64,000 nucleotides of DNA. Origin: Neorhizobium galegae bv. officinalis (GTDB taxonomy: Bacteria; Pseudomonadota; Alphaproteobacteria; Rhizobiales; Rhizobiaceae). The notes under the pieces were generated by a model. The model made no database searches and was not told where the DNA came from. It saw nothing but the letters and a program-made list of their open reading frames with translations. The translations under genes were made by a program, and so were the position numbers. Positions 44,394-56,194 of this stretch are shown here, piece by piece; position 1 is the stretch's first letter; every line of letters starts with the position of its first letter. The stretch lies in the NCBI GenBank assembly GCA_000985875.1, contig CCRI01000014.1, forward strand, positions 1 to 64,000, in the 5' to 3' direction.

Positions 44394-44475
44394 GTCATCC
44401 TCGGGCTTGTCCCGAGGATCTGACCCGTCAGAAAATCAACCGTTTGCAGATCCTCGGGACAAGCCCGAGGATGAT
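44394..44475. repeat. REP-like inverted repeat pair, copy 2
   Basis: Two facing units share the core CATCCTCGGGCTTG and its complement, each a hairpin with CCTCGGG and CCCGAGG arms. The design is the same as at 13278-13376. It lies in the gap between the binding-protein gene and the CocE-like gene. Confidence 0.85.
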
Positions 44476-44530
44476 GGCAGAAAGGGTTCCGACCCGTGTG
44501 GACGGGCCGGCCCTCTCCTTTGCAGGGAGC

Positions 44531-46105
44531 CTATTTGGCGATGCCGGCAAGCGTCGCGCTGGTGTCTTCCGTCATGTTGGCGACATAGGAGAGGTTCGCC
44601 TTGCCGGCCCAGTGAACCTTCTGCCAGTAGAGCGGGATGAGCGGCACGTCGGCGAACACCATCTTGGTGGCCTTCTGCAGCAGCTCCACGCGCTTCTTGA
44701 CATCGAATTCCGCGGTGGCGGCACGCATCGCGTCGTCGAAGGCCGGATTGGAATATTTCGTCCGGTTGAACGAGCCGGTGCCCGCATCCTTGTTGGCCGT
44801 CATCAGGAGGTTGCGAAGACCCGTGGCGGAGGTCGGCGTCGAGTTGCCGAGCGAGAAGATGAAGGCGGAGAATTCGCCGGCCCCGGCACCCTTGGTGTAA
44901 ACGTTATAGGGCTGGGCGACGACGCCGTTCACCTTGAGGCCGCCGCGCGCGAACATCTGGCCGAGCGCCTGCGCCACTTCCGCATCGCCCGGGAAGCGGT
45001 CGTTGGAAGTGTGGATGGTGATGCCGAAACCGTCCTTGTAGCCGGCTTCCGCAAGCAGCTTCTTGGCGTTTTCGGCGTTCGTGGCGGGTGCTGCGATCGA
45101 CGGATCGTTGCCGGCGACGCCGTTCGGCACCAGCTGGCCTGCTGCTTCTGCCGAGCCGTCGAGAATACGGTCGATGATCAGCTGGCGGTTGACAAGCTCG
45201 GACAGCGCCGTACGGACCTTGACGTCCTTCAGCGGGTTTTTGTCGAGCGGCTTGCCGTCCTTGTCGGTGATGAAAGGCGTCTTGTCGCGGGCGCTGTCGA
45301 GCGCGAGGTAGATCATGCGGGCCGAGGCGATCGAGAAGACCTTGAGGCCGGAAATGCCCTGGAGGGTCTTGATGTCGCCCGGCGGCACGGCGTCGATCAG
45401 GTCGACGGCGCCCGAACGAAGAGCCGCGACGCGCGACGCATCATTGGAGATGAACTTGATCGTGACGTTGTCGAAGTCCTGCTTCTTGCCCCAGAAGGTG
45501 TCGTTGCGGGTGAGCTGCAGGTTGTCGCCCGGCGTCCAGGACTTGAACTTGTAGGCACCGGTACCGATCGCGGCCTTGCCGCTGTTGAAGTCCTCGATCG
45601 AAGCGCCCTGGGCGACCTTCTTCTGGACGATATAAACGAAACCGACCTGCTCGATGAAATCGGGCGCCGGCTTCTTGGTCTTGAACTCGACCGTCAGGTT
45701 GTCGATCGCCTTCATGCTGTCGATCGCCGCGACGTTGCCGGAGAACGGCGCCGGGCTGTTGGGGATGTCCTTGGCGCGGGTGAGCGAGAAGATCACGTCC
45801 TCGGCCGTCAGCGGGTTGCCGTCATGGAACTTGACGCCGTCGCGCAGCTTGATGTGCCAGGTCAGCGGATCGACATTGGTCCAGGAAACAGCGAGCGCCG
45901 GCTCGATATTGATCGCCGCATCCGTCTGCACCAGGCGGTCGAAGACCTGCATGGCGATGTTCTGGTTGTTGCCGGTACGCGAGAACTGCGGATCGATCGC
46001 CGACGGCTCGGTGGCGCTGCCGAGTATCAGGTCGGCGGCCTGAGCGGAGCTCAGGGCGATGACCGAGGCCGCAACCCCGGCCAGGAGAAATTTCATCGGT
46101 TTCAT
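44531..46105 (-). CDS. Peptide-type ABC substrate-binding protein (SBP_bac_5)
   Basis: The 524-aa protein has a Sec signal peptide ending SSAQAADL and the family 5 binding fold (DLILGSATEPSAIDPQF; KLRDGVKFHDGNPLTAEDV). AAGGGA precedes the ATG. The gene follows two permeases and two ATPases and precedes the hydrolase after a repeat-containing gap. The substrate may be a small peptide or N-acylated compound cleaved by the downstream hydrolase, an inference. Confidence 0.92.
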   Translation of the reverse strand: MKPMKFLLAGVAASVIALSSAQAADLILGSATEPSAIDPQFSRTGNNQNIAMQVFDRLVQTDAAINIEPALAVSWTNVDPLTWHIKLRDGVKFHDGNPLTAEDVIFSLTRAKDIPNSPAPFSGNVAAIDSMKAIDNLTVEFKTKKPAPDFIEQVGFVYIVQKKVAQGASIEDFNSGKAAIGTGAYKFKSWTPGDNLQLTRNDTFWGKKQDFDNVTIKFISNDASRVAALRSGAVDLIDAVPPGDIKTLQGISGLKVFSIASARMIYLALDSARDKTPFITDKDGKPLDKNPLKDVKVRTALSELVNRQLIIDRILDGSAEAAGQLVPNGVAGNDPSIAAPATNAENAKKLLAEAGYKDGFGITIHTSNDRFPGDAEVAQALGQMFARGGLKVNGVVAQPYNVYTKGAGAGEFSAFIFSLGNSTPTSATGLRNLLMTANKDAGTGSFNRTKYSNPAFDDAMRAATAEFDVKKRVELLQKATKMVFADVPLIPLYWQKVHWAGKANLSYVANMTEDTSATLAGIAK

Positions 46106-46126
46106 TATATCTGTTCCCTTCGTTTT

Positions 46127-47182
46127 TTAGATGGCCGGTTCGGCCGTGGCATTTGTTGTCTGGTTGGCGGCAAGATCGTTCAGGTGGCAGGCGCTGACAT
46201 GGCCTGCTGCGTTTTCCTTCAAGACCGGCCGTTCCACGCGGCAGCGGTCGAAAGCCTTGGGACAGCGGGGATGGAAATGGCATCCCGCCGGCGGATGGAG
46301 CGGCGAGGGGATCTCGCCCTTGATCGGCGTGAACACCCGGCGGCGATCGGTGACGGAGGGCAGTTCACGGATCAGCGCCTGGGTATAGGGGTGTTTCGGA
46401 TTGTCGAAGAGCTCGTCCGGCGTCGCGCTTTCCACCACGCGGCCGAGATACATGACCACCACCCGGTCGCAGATATGCTTCACCACGCCGAGGTCGTGGC
46501 TGATGAACAGATAGGTCAGCCCGAATTCCCGTTTCAGGTCCATGAACAGGTTGAGGATCTGCGCCTGGATCGACACGTCGAGGGCCGCGACGGATTCGTC
46601 GCAGACGAGCAGCTTCGGCTTTACCGCGAGCGCCCGGGCAATGCCGATACGCTGCCGCTGCCCGCCGGAAAACTGGTGCGGGTAGCGGTCCAGATAGGAA
46701 GGATCGAGGCCCACACGCGTCACCAGCGCGGCCACATAATCCCGCATCTCCCCGCCCTTGACGATGCCGTGCACCTTGGGCGCCTCGCCGATCAGGTCGA
46801 GAACCCGCTTGCGCGGATTGAGCGTCGACATGGGGTCCTGGAAGATCATCTGGGCGGAGAGCCGCATGGCGCGTTTGTCGTCACCCTGCAGCGAGGTCAG
46901 AGGTCGGCCCTTCCACCGCACCTCGCCGCCGCTCGCGGGCATGATGCCGGCCATCACCCGGCCGAGGGTCGATTTCCCGCAGCCGGATTCGCCGACGAGG
47001 CCGACCACCTCGCCGGGATAAACCGCGAGATTGACCTCATCGACCGCGTGCACGGTTTTTTCCTCGAGGCCGGCGCCGAACAGATTGGCGATCTTTTCCG
47101 CATAGTCGAGCTTGCGGGAAAACCGCCGGCTGACATCCACTGCTTCCACGAGCGGCACGGTTTCCACGAGCGGGTTCGTCAT
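46127..47182 (-). CDS. Peptide-type ABC ATPase, OppF
   Basis: The 351-aa protein has Walker A GESGCGKS, signature FSGGQRQRI, Walker B LLVCDESVAALD, switch His in ISHDLG and the C-terminal cysteine stretch GCHFHPRCPKAFDRC. The ATG overlaps the OppD stop. It is paired with the next ATPase as the motor of the importer. Confidence 0.94.
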   Translation of the reverse strand: MTNPLVETVPLVEAVDVSRRFSRKLDYAEKIANLFGAGLEEKTVHAVDEVNLAVYPGEVVGLVGESGCGKSTLGRVMAGIMPASGGEVRWKGRPLTSLQGDDKRAMRLSAQMIFQDPMSTLNPRKRVLDLIGEAPKVHGIVKGGEMRDYVAALVTRVGLDPSYLDRYPHQFSGGQRQRIGIARALAVKPKLLVCDESVAALDVSIQAQILNLFMDLKREFGLTYLFISHDLGVVKHICDRVVVMYLGRVVESATPDELFDNPKHPYTQALIRELPSVTDRRRVFTPIKGEIPSPLHPPAGCHFHPRCPKAFDRCRVERPVLKENAAGHVSACHLNDLAANQTTNATAEPAI

Positions 47183-48150
47183 GCGGCGCTCCAGAGATGG
47201 GGGTGGAAACAGCGGAACTCGCGGCCGGCGGCGATCTCCAGCATTGGTTCGGTGGCGCAGATATCGGTGGCGCGGGCGCAACGGTCGCGGAAGGCGCAGC
47301 CGGAGGGACGCGACAGCGGCGACGGCGCGAAACCGGGAATCGGCCGCAGCGGCTCGCCGCGCGGCACGGCAGCCGGCACGGCGCTGAGCAGGCCGGACGT
47401 ATAGGGATGGCGGGGCTCTGTCAGCACGCCGTCGACCTGGCCCGCCTCGACGATCCGGCCCGCATACATGACCATGATCCGGTCCGCGAGCGCGGCGACG
47501 ACGCCGAGGTCGTGGCTGATCCAGATCAGCGCCATGCCGAATTCGGCAGCCAGCCGCTTGATCTCGAACAGGATCTGCGACTGGATCGTCACGTCGAGCG
47601 CCGTCGTCGGTTCGTCTGCGATGATCAGGTCCGGCCGGTGCAGGAGAGCGATGGCGATCGCCACGCGCTGACGCATGCCGCCGGAAAACTGATGCGGATA
47701 GGAATCGAGCCGCTCTTCGGGCGAAGGGATGCCGACAAGGCCGAGCGCATCGCGCGCCCGGGCGCGGGCTTCTGCGCGCGAAACCCGGTCATGCGCCTGC
47801 ACGGTCTCGATCATCTGGGTGGCCACCGAGAGAACCGGGTTCAGCGTCATCATCGGATCCTGGAAGATCATCGCGATGCGCTTGCCACGGATGGCCCGCA
47901 TGGCCGCCGGCGATTTCGTCAGCAGGTCTTCGCCGTTGAACAGGATCTGGCCGCTGACCACCCGGCCGGGCGGATCGACGAGGCCGAGGATCGAGAAGCC
48001 GGTGATCGACTTGCCGGAGCCGGATTCGCCGACCAGGCCGACGATCTCGCGCTCACCGACCGTGAAGCTCACGTCGTCGACCGCCTTCAGCACGCCGCGG
48101 CGGGTCATGAAATGGGTGGAAAGGTTCTTGACTTCGAGGACGGGTGCCAT
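47179..48150 (-). CDS. Peptide-type ABC ATPase, OppD
   Basis: The 323-aa protein has Walker A GESGSGKS, signature FSGGMRQRV, Walker B LIIADEPTTALD, switch His in ISHDLG and the C-terminal cysteine stretch GCAFRDRCARATDIC. AAAGG lies before the ATG at 48150; a GTG at 48159 is an alternative that overlaps the permease stop. Confidence 0.94.
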   Translation of the reverse strand: MAPVLEVKNLSTHFMTRRGVLKAVDDVSFTVGEREIVGLVGESGSGKSITGFSILGLVDPPGRVVSGQILFNGEDLLTKSPAAMRAIRGKRIAMIFQDPMMTLNPVLSVATQMIETVQAHDRVSRAEARARARDALGLVGIPSPEERLDSYPHQFSGGMRQRVAIAIALLHRPDLIIADEPTTALDVTIQSQILFEIKRLAAEFGMALIWISHDLGVVAALADRIMVMYAGRIVEAGQVDGVLTEPRHPYTSGLLSAVPAAVPRGEPLRPIPGFAPSPLSRPSGCAFRDRCARATDICATEPMLEIAAGREFRCFHPHLWSAA

Positions 48151-48155
48151 CGCGC

Positions 48156-49055
48156 TCACCTTTCACCCAGTCGGGGGTTGAGGACTTCGCGCAGCCGGTC
48201 GCCGACGATGTTGATCGAGAACACCAGCACGAGCAGCAGCACGCCCGGATAGACGCTGATCCAGTATTCGCCGGACATTAGCAGCTGGTAGCCGTTGGCG
48301 ATCAGCAGCCCGAGCGACGGCTCGGTGATCGGCAGGCCGATGCCGAGGAAGGACAGCGTCGCTTCCGCCGAAATGGCGTTCGCCACCTGCAGCATGCCGA
48401 TGACGATCAGCGGCGGCAGACAGTTCGGCAGGATATGGCCGATCAGGATACGCGGCGTGCCGATCCCGAGCGTCACCGCGGCCTCGACATAATCCTTGTT
48501 CTTCTCGACAAGCGCGGCGCTCCTGACGGCGCGGGCAAATGTCGCCCACTGCACAAGGATCAGCGCGAAGATCACCTTCCAGAGGCCCTGGCCGAGAAGC
48601 GCCAAAAGCATCAGCGCCACGAGAATGGTCGGAAAGCCGAGCATCAGGTCGACGACGCGCATGATCAGTGTGTCGATGCGGCCGCCGAAATAGGCGGCGA
48701 TCAGCCCGAGCACCGTGCCGACCAGAAGCGCGACGATGCCGGAGAATACGCCGACGCCGAGGCTGGTGCGCAGGCCGTAGATCATCGCCGAGAACATGTC
48801 GCGGCCCTGGCCGTCGGTGCCGAGCCAGTAGTTCATGCCGTCCATGCTTTGTGAACCAGGCGGCAGCTTGGAATCGAGGATGTCGAGGACCGCGAGATCG
48901 AACGGGTTCTGGGGCGTCAGATAGGGCCCGATGACCGCGGCAAACAGCAGGATGATGCAGACGACGGCGGCCACGACCGCCTTCGGGCTACGGGAAATGC
49001 CAAAAACGAGCCGGCCAAGCAGCATGTCTTCGGCGAATAGGGCGCGGGCGTTCAT
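48156..49055 (-). CDS. Peptide-type ABC permease, DppC
   Basis: The 299-aa protein has a cytoplasmic N-terminus, first helix VVAAVVCIILLFAAVIGPYL, the DppC segment LGTDGQGRDMFSAMIYGLR, and the EAA loop YVEAAVTLGIGTPRILIGH. It overlaps the DppB-type gene by 4 bp. Confidence 0.94.
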   Translation of the reverse strand: MNARALFAEDMLLGRLVFGISRSPKAVVAAVVCIILLFAAVIGPYLTPQNPFDLAVLDILDSKLPPGSQSMDGMNYWLGTDGQGRDMFSAMIYGLRTSLGVGVFSGIVALLVGTVLGLIAAYFGGRIDTLIMRVVDLMLGFPTILVALMLLALLGQGLWKVIFALILVQWATFARAVRSAALVEKNKDYVEAAVTLGIGTPRILIGHILPNCLPPLIVIGMLQVANAISAEATLSFLGIGLPITEPSLGLLIANGYQLLMSGEYWISVYPGVLLLVLVFSINIVGDRLREVLNPRLGER

Positions 49056-50026
49056 TGGGCGCCTCCCAGCCGGACGCGCGGATCGACCAGCGAATAAAGC
49101 ACATCGACCACGAAATTGATGAAGATGAACAGGCTGACGATGACCAGCAGGTAGGCGACCACGACAGGCCGGTCGAGCCGCATGATGCTGTCGATCAGCA
49201 GCTTGCCGATCCCCGGCCAGGCGAAGATCGTCTCGGTGACGACCGCAAAGGCCAGCATGCTGCCGAGTTCCAGGCCGATCACGGTGATCAGCGGGATCAG
49301 GATGTTCTTGAACACATGCACGAAGACGATGCGGCGCTCGGAAATGCCCTTGGCGCGCGCGAATTTCACGAAATCGAGCGGCATGGTCTCGCGCACGCCG
49401 GTACGGGTCAGGCGGATCACCAGCGACAGCTTGAACAGCGACAGATTGATCGCCGGCAGGATGAGGTGCGTCAGGCCGTCCAGCGTGAACAGGCTGGAAT
49501 GGATGCCGAGGAACTCTCCCATCTGCCCGCGCCCGGTGGATGGCAGCCAGCCGAGCCAGACGGAGAAGATCATGATCAGCATCATGCCCTGCCAGAAACT
49601 CGGCAGCGAGAAGCCCAGGATCGAACCCGTCATGATCACTTCGTCGGTGGCGCTGTTCGGCTTCAGCCCGGACAGCAGGCCGAGCGGAATGCCGAGCACC
49701 AGCGCAAAGACGAGACCGGTCAGCGTCAGCTCCAGCGTCGCCGGCAGGCGCTCGAAGATGAGCGCGATGGAGGGGCGGTTGAAGACGAAGGAGCGACCGA
49801 GGTCGCCGTGAAGGGCGTTCCAGGCGAACGTGAAGAACTGTTCCCAGAGTGGCTTGTCGAGCCCGAGCGAGGCGACGACCTGAGCGCGTTCCGCCGGGCT
49901 TGCATCCGGCGAGATCAGCATTTCCGCCGGATCCCCGATCGCATAGATACCGATGAAGACGATAACCGCGGTCACGCAAAGGACTGCGATGCTCTGCAGG
50001 AAGCGGCGGATGACGAAAACCGTCAT
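49052..50026 (-). CDS. Peptide-type ABC permease, DppB
   Basis: The 324-aa protein has the DppB layout with a first helix after IRRFLQSIAVLC, periplasmic loop, later EAA loop FVKFARAKGISERR, and final helices ending VDVLYSLVDPRVR. It is the first gene of the operon, so the promoter lies in the 211-nt gap shared with the divergent LysR gene. Confidence 0.94.
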   Translation of the reverse strand: MTVFVIRRFLQSIAVLCVTAVIVFIGIYAIGDPAEMLISPDASPAERAQVVASLGLDKPLWEQFFTFAWNALHGDLGRSFVFNRPSIALIFERLPATLELTLTGLVFALVLGIPLGLLSGLKPNSATDEVIMTGSILGFSLPSFWQGMMLIMIFSVWLGWLPSTGRGQMGEFLGIHSSLFTLDGLTHLILPAINLSLFKLSLVIRLTRTGVRETMPLDFVKFARAKGISERRIVFVHVFKNILIPLITVIGLELGSMLAFAVVTETIFAWPGIGKLLIDSIMRLDRPVVVAYLLVIVSLFIFINFVVDVLYSLVDPRVRLGGAQ

Positions 50027-50133
50027 AACGTGCGCTCCCGCTCACCCTTTGTCCCGCAGGGACAGAGAATTTTCATGAAAGACGTTCCCTTTTTTCTCTT
50101 TGTTGACGCTGACGATAGCGAGCCAGGGAGGAT

Positions 50134-50170
50134 GCGCAATATTATGCGCGAAACGCATGATCCTATGCGT
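50134..50170. promoter_or_regulatory. Two LysR-type palindromes 20 bp apart
   Basis: Site 1 is GCGCA-N6-TGCGC (50134-50149) and site 2 is ACGCAT-N6-ATGCGT (50153-50170). Their centres lie 20 bp apart, about two helical turns, in the gap between the peptide ABC operon and a LysR gene. This is the usual layout of LysR recognition and activation sites. Confidence 0.6.
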
Positions 50171-50237
50171 TTTGTGTGCGAAAACCCTGTTCGATGTCTT
50201 CGCTTGTGTTCGCCGCCGCCTTCCGTAGGATCGCGGC

Positions 50238-51134
50238 ATGAATTTCAAGCAGCTCGAAATCTTCAAGACGATCATGGATACCGGCTCGACCATGGCAGCC
50301 GCTGCCCAGCTCGGCCTGTCGCAGTCGGCGATCAGCCGCCAGCTCGCATCGCTGGAAGAGGAGATCGGCCGCGAACTTTTCCTGCGCGACAAGGGCCGGC
50401 TGATCCCGCGGCCGGAAGCGCATCTGCTGGTCGATGAGGTGGACGACGTCGCCCAGAGCGTCGCCCGTCTGCGCGTCAAGGTCGGCGATGTCCGCTCGGG
50501 TGCCTTCGGTGAGGCGCTGATCCGCGTCGCTTTCCCGCACAGCCTGGCGACCACGATGCTGCCGCCGATCCTGGCCCGCTTCAAGGCGGATCATCCGCGG
50601 GTGACGGTGGAAATCCTCAGCGGCCCCTATGATGCGATCGAGCGCATGGTGCGTGGGCGCGTCGCCGATCTCGGTTTCGTCCGTCTGCCGCCGGAGGAAC
50701 ATTCCTTCGACACCCGCCCGCTCTTCACCAGCGGCACCACCTGCGTCATGCCGGTCGGCCACCCGCTGGCCGCCAAGCAGGCCATCGACGTCAACGATCT
50801 TGCCCGCAACGACCTGATCCTGCTCGGCCGGCAGCGCATCAACCGCAACGAGCTGGAACACGAACTGCGCCGCATGGTGCCGAGCTATCGCTGCAGCCTC
50901 GAGGTCCATTCGGTCGAGACTGCCTGCGCCTGCGCCGCGCAGGGGCTCGGCATCGCCATCGTGCCGTCGCTGATCGCCGAATTTTTCCGCAGCGACGCGG
51001 TCGCCATGCGGCCTTTCCTGCCGGACAAGGTCGCCGACTACGGCATCATCACCATGTCGGGCGCGCCGCTCTCCTGGACGGCCGAGGCGTTCATCAACAT
51101 CATCAAGGCGGATTCGGGCGAAAGCGCGCTCTAG
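50238..51134 (+). CDS. LysR-family regulator
   Basis: The 298-aa protein has the N-terminal winged helix (MNFKQLEIFKTIMDTGSTMA; LSQSAISRQLASLEEEIG) and the two-lobed effector domain (about 90-295). It is divergent from the peptide ABC operon and likely activates it in response to its substrate. Candidate sites are at 50134-50170. A Cys-rich stretch ETACACAA near residue 235 is unusual but may be just local. Confidence 0.92.
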   Translation: MNFKQLEIFKTIMDTGSTMAAAAQLGLSQSAISRQLASLEEEIGRELFLRDKGRLIPRPEAHLLVDEVDDVAQSVARLRVKVGDVRSGAFGEALIRVAFPHSLATTMLPPILARFKADHPRVTVEILSGPYDAIERMVRGRVADLGFVRLPPEEHSFDTRPLFTSGTTCVMPVGHPLAAKQAIDVNDLARNDLILLGRQRINRNELEHELRRMVPSYRCSLEVHSVETACACAAQGLGIAIVPSLIAEFFRSDAVAMRPFLPDKVADYGIITMSGAPLSWTAEAFINIIKADSGESAL

Positions 51135-51267
51135 GCGCGGTCATATGTTTTCGGCGTTTTGCATTTTCCGCCTCGCGCTCTTATCAATTCGTATAGATGC
51201 GCGTTCCGCGGTTTCACGTAGGCCCGCAAGACGCTAAGTAATGGCCAGAAGAATACCGGGAGCAAAC

Positions 51268-52800
51268 ATGCGAGCAGTTCTGGGTGAGGTCGAGAAACGC
51301 CGGGCGGAGGCAAGGCTCGGCGGTGGGGAGAAGCGTATCGAGGCACAGCACGCCAAGGGCAAGCTGACGGCCCGCGAGCGCCTTGAGGTCCTGCTCGACG
51401 AGGGCTCCTTCGAGGAGTTCGACATGTATGTCACCCATCGCGCGGTGGATTTCGGCATGGCTGAACAGAAGGTCGCGGGCGACGGCGTCGTCACCGGCTG
51501 GGGCACCATCAACGGCCGCCAGGTCTACGTCTTTTCCCAGGACTTTACCGTCCTCGGCGGCTCGCTCTCCGAGACCCATGCGCAAAAAATCTGCAAGATC
51601 ATGGACATGGCGGTGCGCGTCGGCGCCCCGGTAATCGGGCTGAACGATTCGGGCGGCGCGCGCATCCAGGAAGGCGTCGCCTCGCTCGCCGGTTACGCGG
51701 AAGTGTTCCGCCGCAATGCCGAGGCTTCCGGCGTCGTGCCGCAGATCTCCGTCATCATGGGCCCCTGTGCCGGCGGTGCGGTCTATTCGCCGGCTATGAC
51801 CGACTTCATCTTCATGGTCCGCGATTCATCCTACATGTTCGTCACCGGTCCGGACGTGGTGAAGACCGTCACCAACGAGATCGTCACGGCCGAGGAACTC
51901 GGCGGCGCCGGCACCCACACGAAAAAATCCTCGGTCGCCGATGCCGCCTTCGAGAACGACATCGAGGCGCTGGAGGCCGTCCGCCAGCTCTTCGATTTCC
52001 TGCCCCTGAACAACCGTGAAAAGCCTCCTGTTCGTCCCTTCCATGACGATCCGGCCCGTATCGAAAACCGCCTCGACAGCCTGATTCCGGATAGCGCCGC
52101 CAAACCCTACGACATGAAGGAACTGATCTATGCGATCGCCGACGAAGGCGATTTCTTCGAGATCCAGGAAGCCTATGCGAGAAACATCATCACCGGCTTC
52201 ATCCGCCTCGAAGGCCAGACGGTCGGTGTCGTCGCCAACCAGCCGATGGTGCTGGCCGGCTGCCTCGATATCGACAGTTCCCGCAAGGCCGCCCGCTTCG
52301 TGCGCTTCTGCGACGCCTTCTCCATCCCGATCCTGACGCTCGTCGACGTGCCGGGCTTCCTGCCCGGCGTCGCGCAGGAATATGGCGGCGTCATCAAGCA
52401 CGGCGCCAAGCTTCTTTTCGCCTATTCCGAAGCGACGGTGCCGATGGTGACGCTGATCACGCGAAAAGCCTATGGCGGCGCCTATGACGTCATGGCCTCG
52501 AAACATATCGGCGCCGACTTCAATTATGCTTGGCCGACCGCCGAAATCGCCGTCATGGGTGCCAAGGGGGCGACCGAGATCCTCTATCGTTCGGAACTCG
52601 GCGACGCGGAAAAGATCGCGGCGAGGACGAAGGAATACGAGGAGCGTTTCGCCAATCCGTTCGTGGCGGCCGAACGCGGTTTCATCGACGAGGTGATCAT
52701 GCCCCATTCGTCGCGCCGCCGCATCGCCCGCGCCTTTGCTTCGCTGCGCAACAAGCAGGTGACGACGCATTGGAAGAAACACGACACGATCCCGCTGTGA
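51268..52800 (+). CDS. pccB: Propionyl-CoA carboxylase beta (carboxyltransferase) chain
   Basis: From the ATG at 51268, with CGGGAG five bases upstream, the protein has 510 aa, the usual length. It has the carboxyltransferase double domain (KGKLTARERLEVLLDEGSF; GAVYSPAMTDFIFMV; GGVIKHGAKLLFAYSEATVP). It moves carboxyl from carboxybiotin to propionyl-CoA to give methylmalonyl-CoA. A longer start at 51241 is less likely. The alpha chain follows after two genes. Confidence 0.96.
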   Translation: MRAVLGEVEKRRAEARLGGGEKRIEAQHAKGKLTARERLEVLLDEGSFEEFDMYVTHRAVDFGMAEQKVAGDGVVTGWGTINGRQVYVFSQDFTVLGGSLSETHAQKICKIMDMAVRVGAPVIGLNDSGGARIQEGVASLAGYAEVFRRNAEASGVVPQISVIMGPCAGGAVYSPAMTDFIFMVRDSSYMFVTGPDVVKTVTNEIVTAEELGGAGTHTKKSSVADAAFENDIEALEAVRQLFDFLPLNNREKPPVRPFHDDPARIENRLDSLIPDSAAKPYDMKELIYAIADEGDFFEIQEAYARNIITGFIRLEGQTVGVVANQPMVLAGCLDIDSSRKAARFVRFCDAFSIPILTLVDVPGFLPGVAQEYGGVIKHGAKLLFAYSEATVPMVTLITRKAYGGAYDVMASKHIGADFNYAWPTAEIAVMGAKGATEILYRSELGDAEKIAARTKEYEERFANPFVAAERGFIDEVIMPHSSRRRIARAFASLRNKQVTTHWKKHDTIPL

Positions 52801-52885
52801 CGAGCGGAAATTCGGCTGGCCGCTCTCTATATAGGTGTCGCCCCGCTAAAACCCTTGGGCGCCACCTGAATGGAAGGAAGATTTC

Positions 52886-53785
52886 ATGACCGACAAATCC
52901 CCCGCCGAGAACTTTCCAGCGGGCTACGAGCTCCCGAAGATCTGGACCTGGGAACAGGGAAATGGTGGACAGTTCGCCAATATCAACCGGCCGATCGCCG
53001 GTCCGACGCATGAGAGGGAGCTGCCGGTCGGCAAACATCCCCTGCAGCTTTATTCGCTGGCGACGCCGAACGGCGTGAAGATCGGCATCATGCTGGAAGA
53101 ACTGCTGGCCGCCGGCCACAAGGGCGCCGAATACGACGCCTGGCTCATCAAGATCGGCGATGGCGACCAGTTCGGTTCCGGTTTCGTCGATGTCAATCCG
53201 AACTCGAAGATCCCGGCCCTGCTGGACCGTTCCACACCCGAGCCGACCCGCGTTTTCGAAAGTGGCGCGATCCTTCTCTATCTCGCAAACAAGTTCGACG
53301 ACGCCTTCCTGCCCAAGGACCACAAGGCCCGCACCGAAACGATGAACTGGCTGTTCTGGCAGATGGCCTCGGCGCCCTATCTCGGCGGCGGCTTTGGCCA
53401 TTTCTATGCCTATGCGCCGGTCTATATCAAATATGCCATCGACCGGTTCTCGATGGAGGTGAAGCGCCAGCTCGACGTCCTGGACCGGCACCTCGCCGAG
53501 AACCGGTACATGGCAGGCTCTGAATATTCGATCGCCGATATCGCGATCTGGCCCTGGTACGGCAACCTGGCGCAAGGCAAGGCCTATGGCGAGGCAGGCA
53601 CCTTCCTCGACGTCCAGAGCTACAAGAACGTCCAGCGCTGGACGGCAGAGATTGCCGAACGGCCGGCCGTCAAGCGCGGCCGCATGGTGAACCGGGTGAA
53701 CGGCGATCCCGCCGAACAGCTTCACGAACGCCACGACGCTTCCGATTTCGATACGAAGACGCAGGACAAGCTCACCAAGGCTTGA
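52886..53785 (+). CDS. yghU: YghU-type glutathione S-transferase
   Basis: The 299-aa protein is recognisable as YghU from WTWEQGNGGQFANINRP, LPVGKHPLQLYSLATPNG, EYDAWLIKIGDGDQF and HERHDASDF. YghU has disulfide-bond reductase activity and binds two glutathiones. It lies inside the propionyl-CoA carboxylase cluster, between pccB and the small gene before pccA, an uncommon place for it. It may have been inserted there or may protect the pathway from oxidants. Confidence 0.95.
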   Translation: MTDKSPAENFPAGYELPKIWTWEQGNGGQFANINRPIAGPTHERELPVGKHPLQLYSLATPNGVKIGIMLEELLAAGHKGAEYDAWLIKIGDGDQFGSGFVDVNPNSKIPALLDRSTPEPTRVFESGAILLYLANKFDDAFLPKDHKARTETMNWLFWQMASAPYLGGGFGHFYAYAPVYIKYAIDRFSMEVKRQLDVLDRHLAENRYMAGSEYSIADIAIWPWYGNLAQGKAYGEAGTFLDVQSYKNVQRWTAEIAERPAVKRGRMVNRVNGDPAEQLHERHDASDFDTKTQDKLTKA

Positions 53786-53807
53786 AGAACGACGCAAGGA
53801 GACCAGC

Positions 53808-54184
53808 ATGCCCAGACCGCCCGACATGACGAAACATAGGGGTTTCCCTTCCGGCATGCCGGGCCACGGGCATCATTTCACGATCCGGCGGGCAAACGAA
53901 AAGGGGGCAACGCCGCTGAAGCAGCTGCAGCGCCTCGCCCGCCCGGGCACGATCGAACACAAGGTGGATGCCGCCTTCCTGCATGCGCTGTGGCACCATT
54001 TCGGCTCGGAGCCGTTTGAGCGGGGCAATCTCGATGCCGGCCGGCTCAATCTTCTGTTCGGCCGCGAGGTCGTTCCGGCCGAAAGCGATTTCGACCCGAC
54101 CTCCTACGACGCGCTTCTCAGGATCGACGAGAAGGTCGCCCGCAGAACGTTCCCCGAATCCTTCGAAGACGTCATGGAGGTCTG

Positions 54185-54185
<1 letters not shown>
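53808..54185 (+). CDS. Conserved small protein before pccA
   Basis: The 125-aa soluble protein has a His/Gly-rich N-terminus (MPGHGHHFTI) and a helical C-terminus. Its stop codon shares a base with the pccA ATG as TGATG, so it is translated with pccA. The tight coupling suggests a role with the carboxylase. I do not recognise the family. Confidence 0.75.

Positions 54186-56194
<2,009 letters not shown>

Noticed and set aside
44327..47404. A 1025-codon open frame on the plus strand opposite the peptide ABC genes.
   Set aside because: It lies entirely opposite well-supported genes (hydrolase end, binding protein, ATPases). High GC gives long non-coding frames, and its product shows no domain, only Arg/His/Gly-rich composition.
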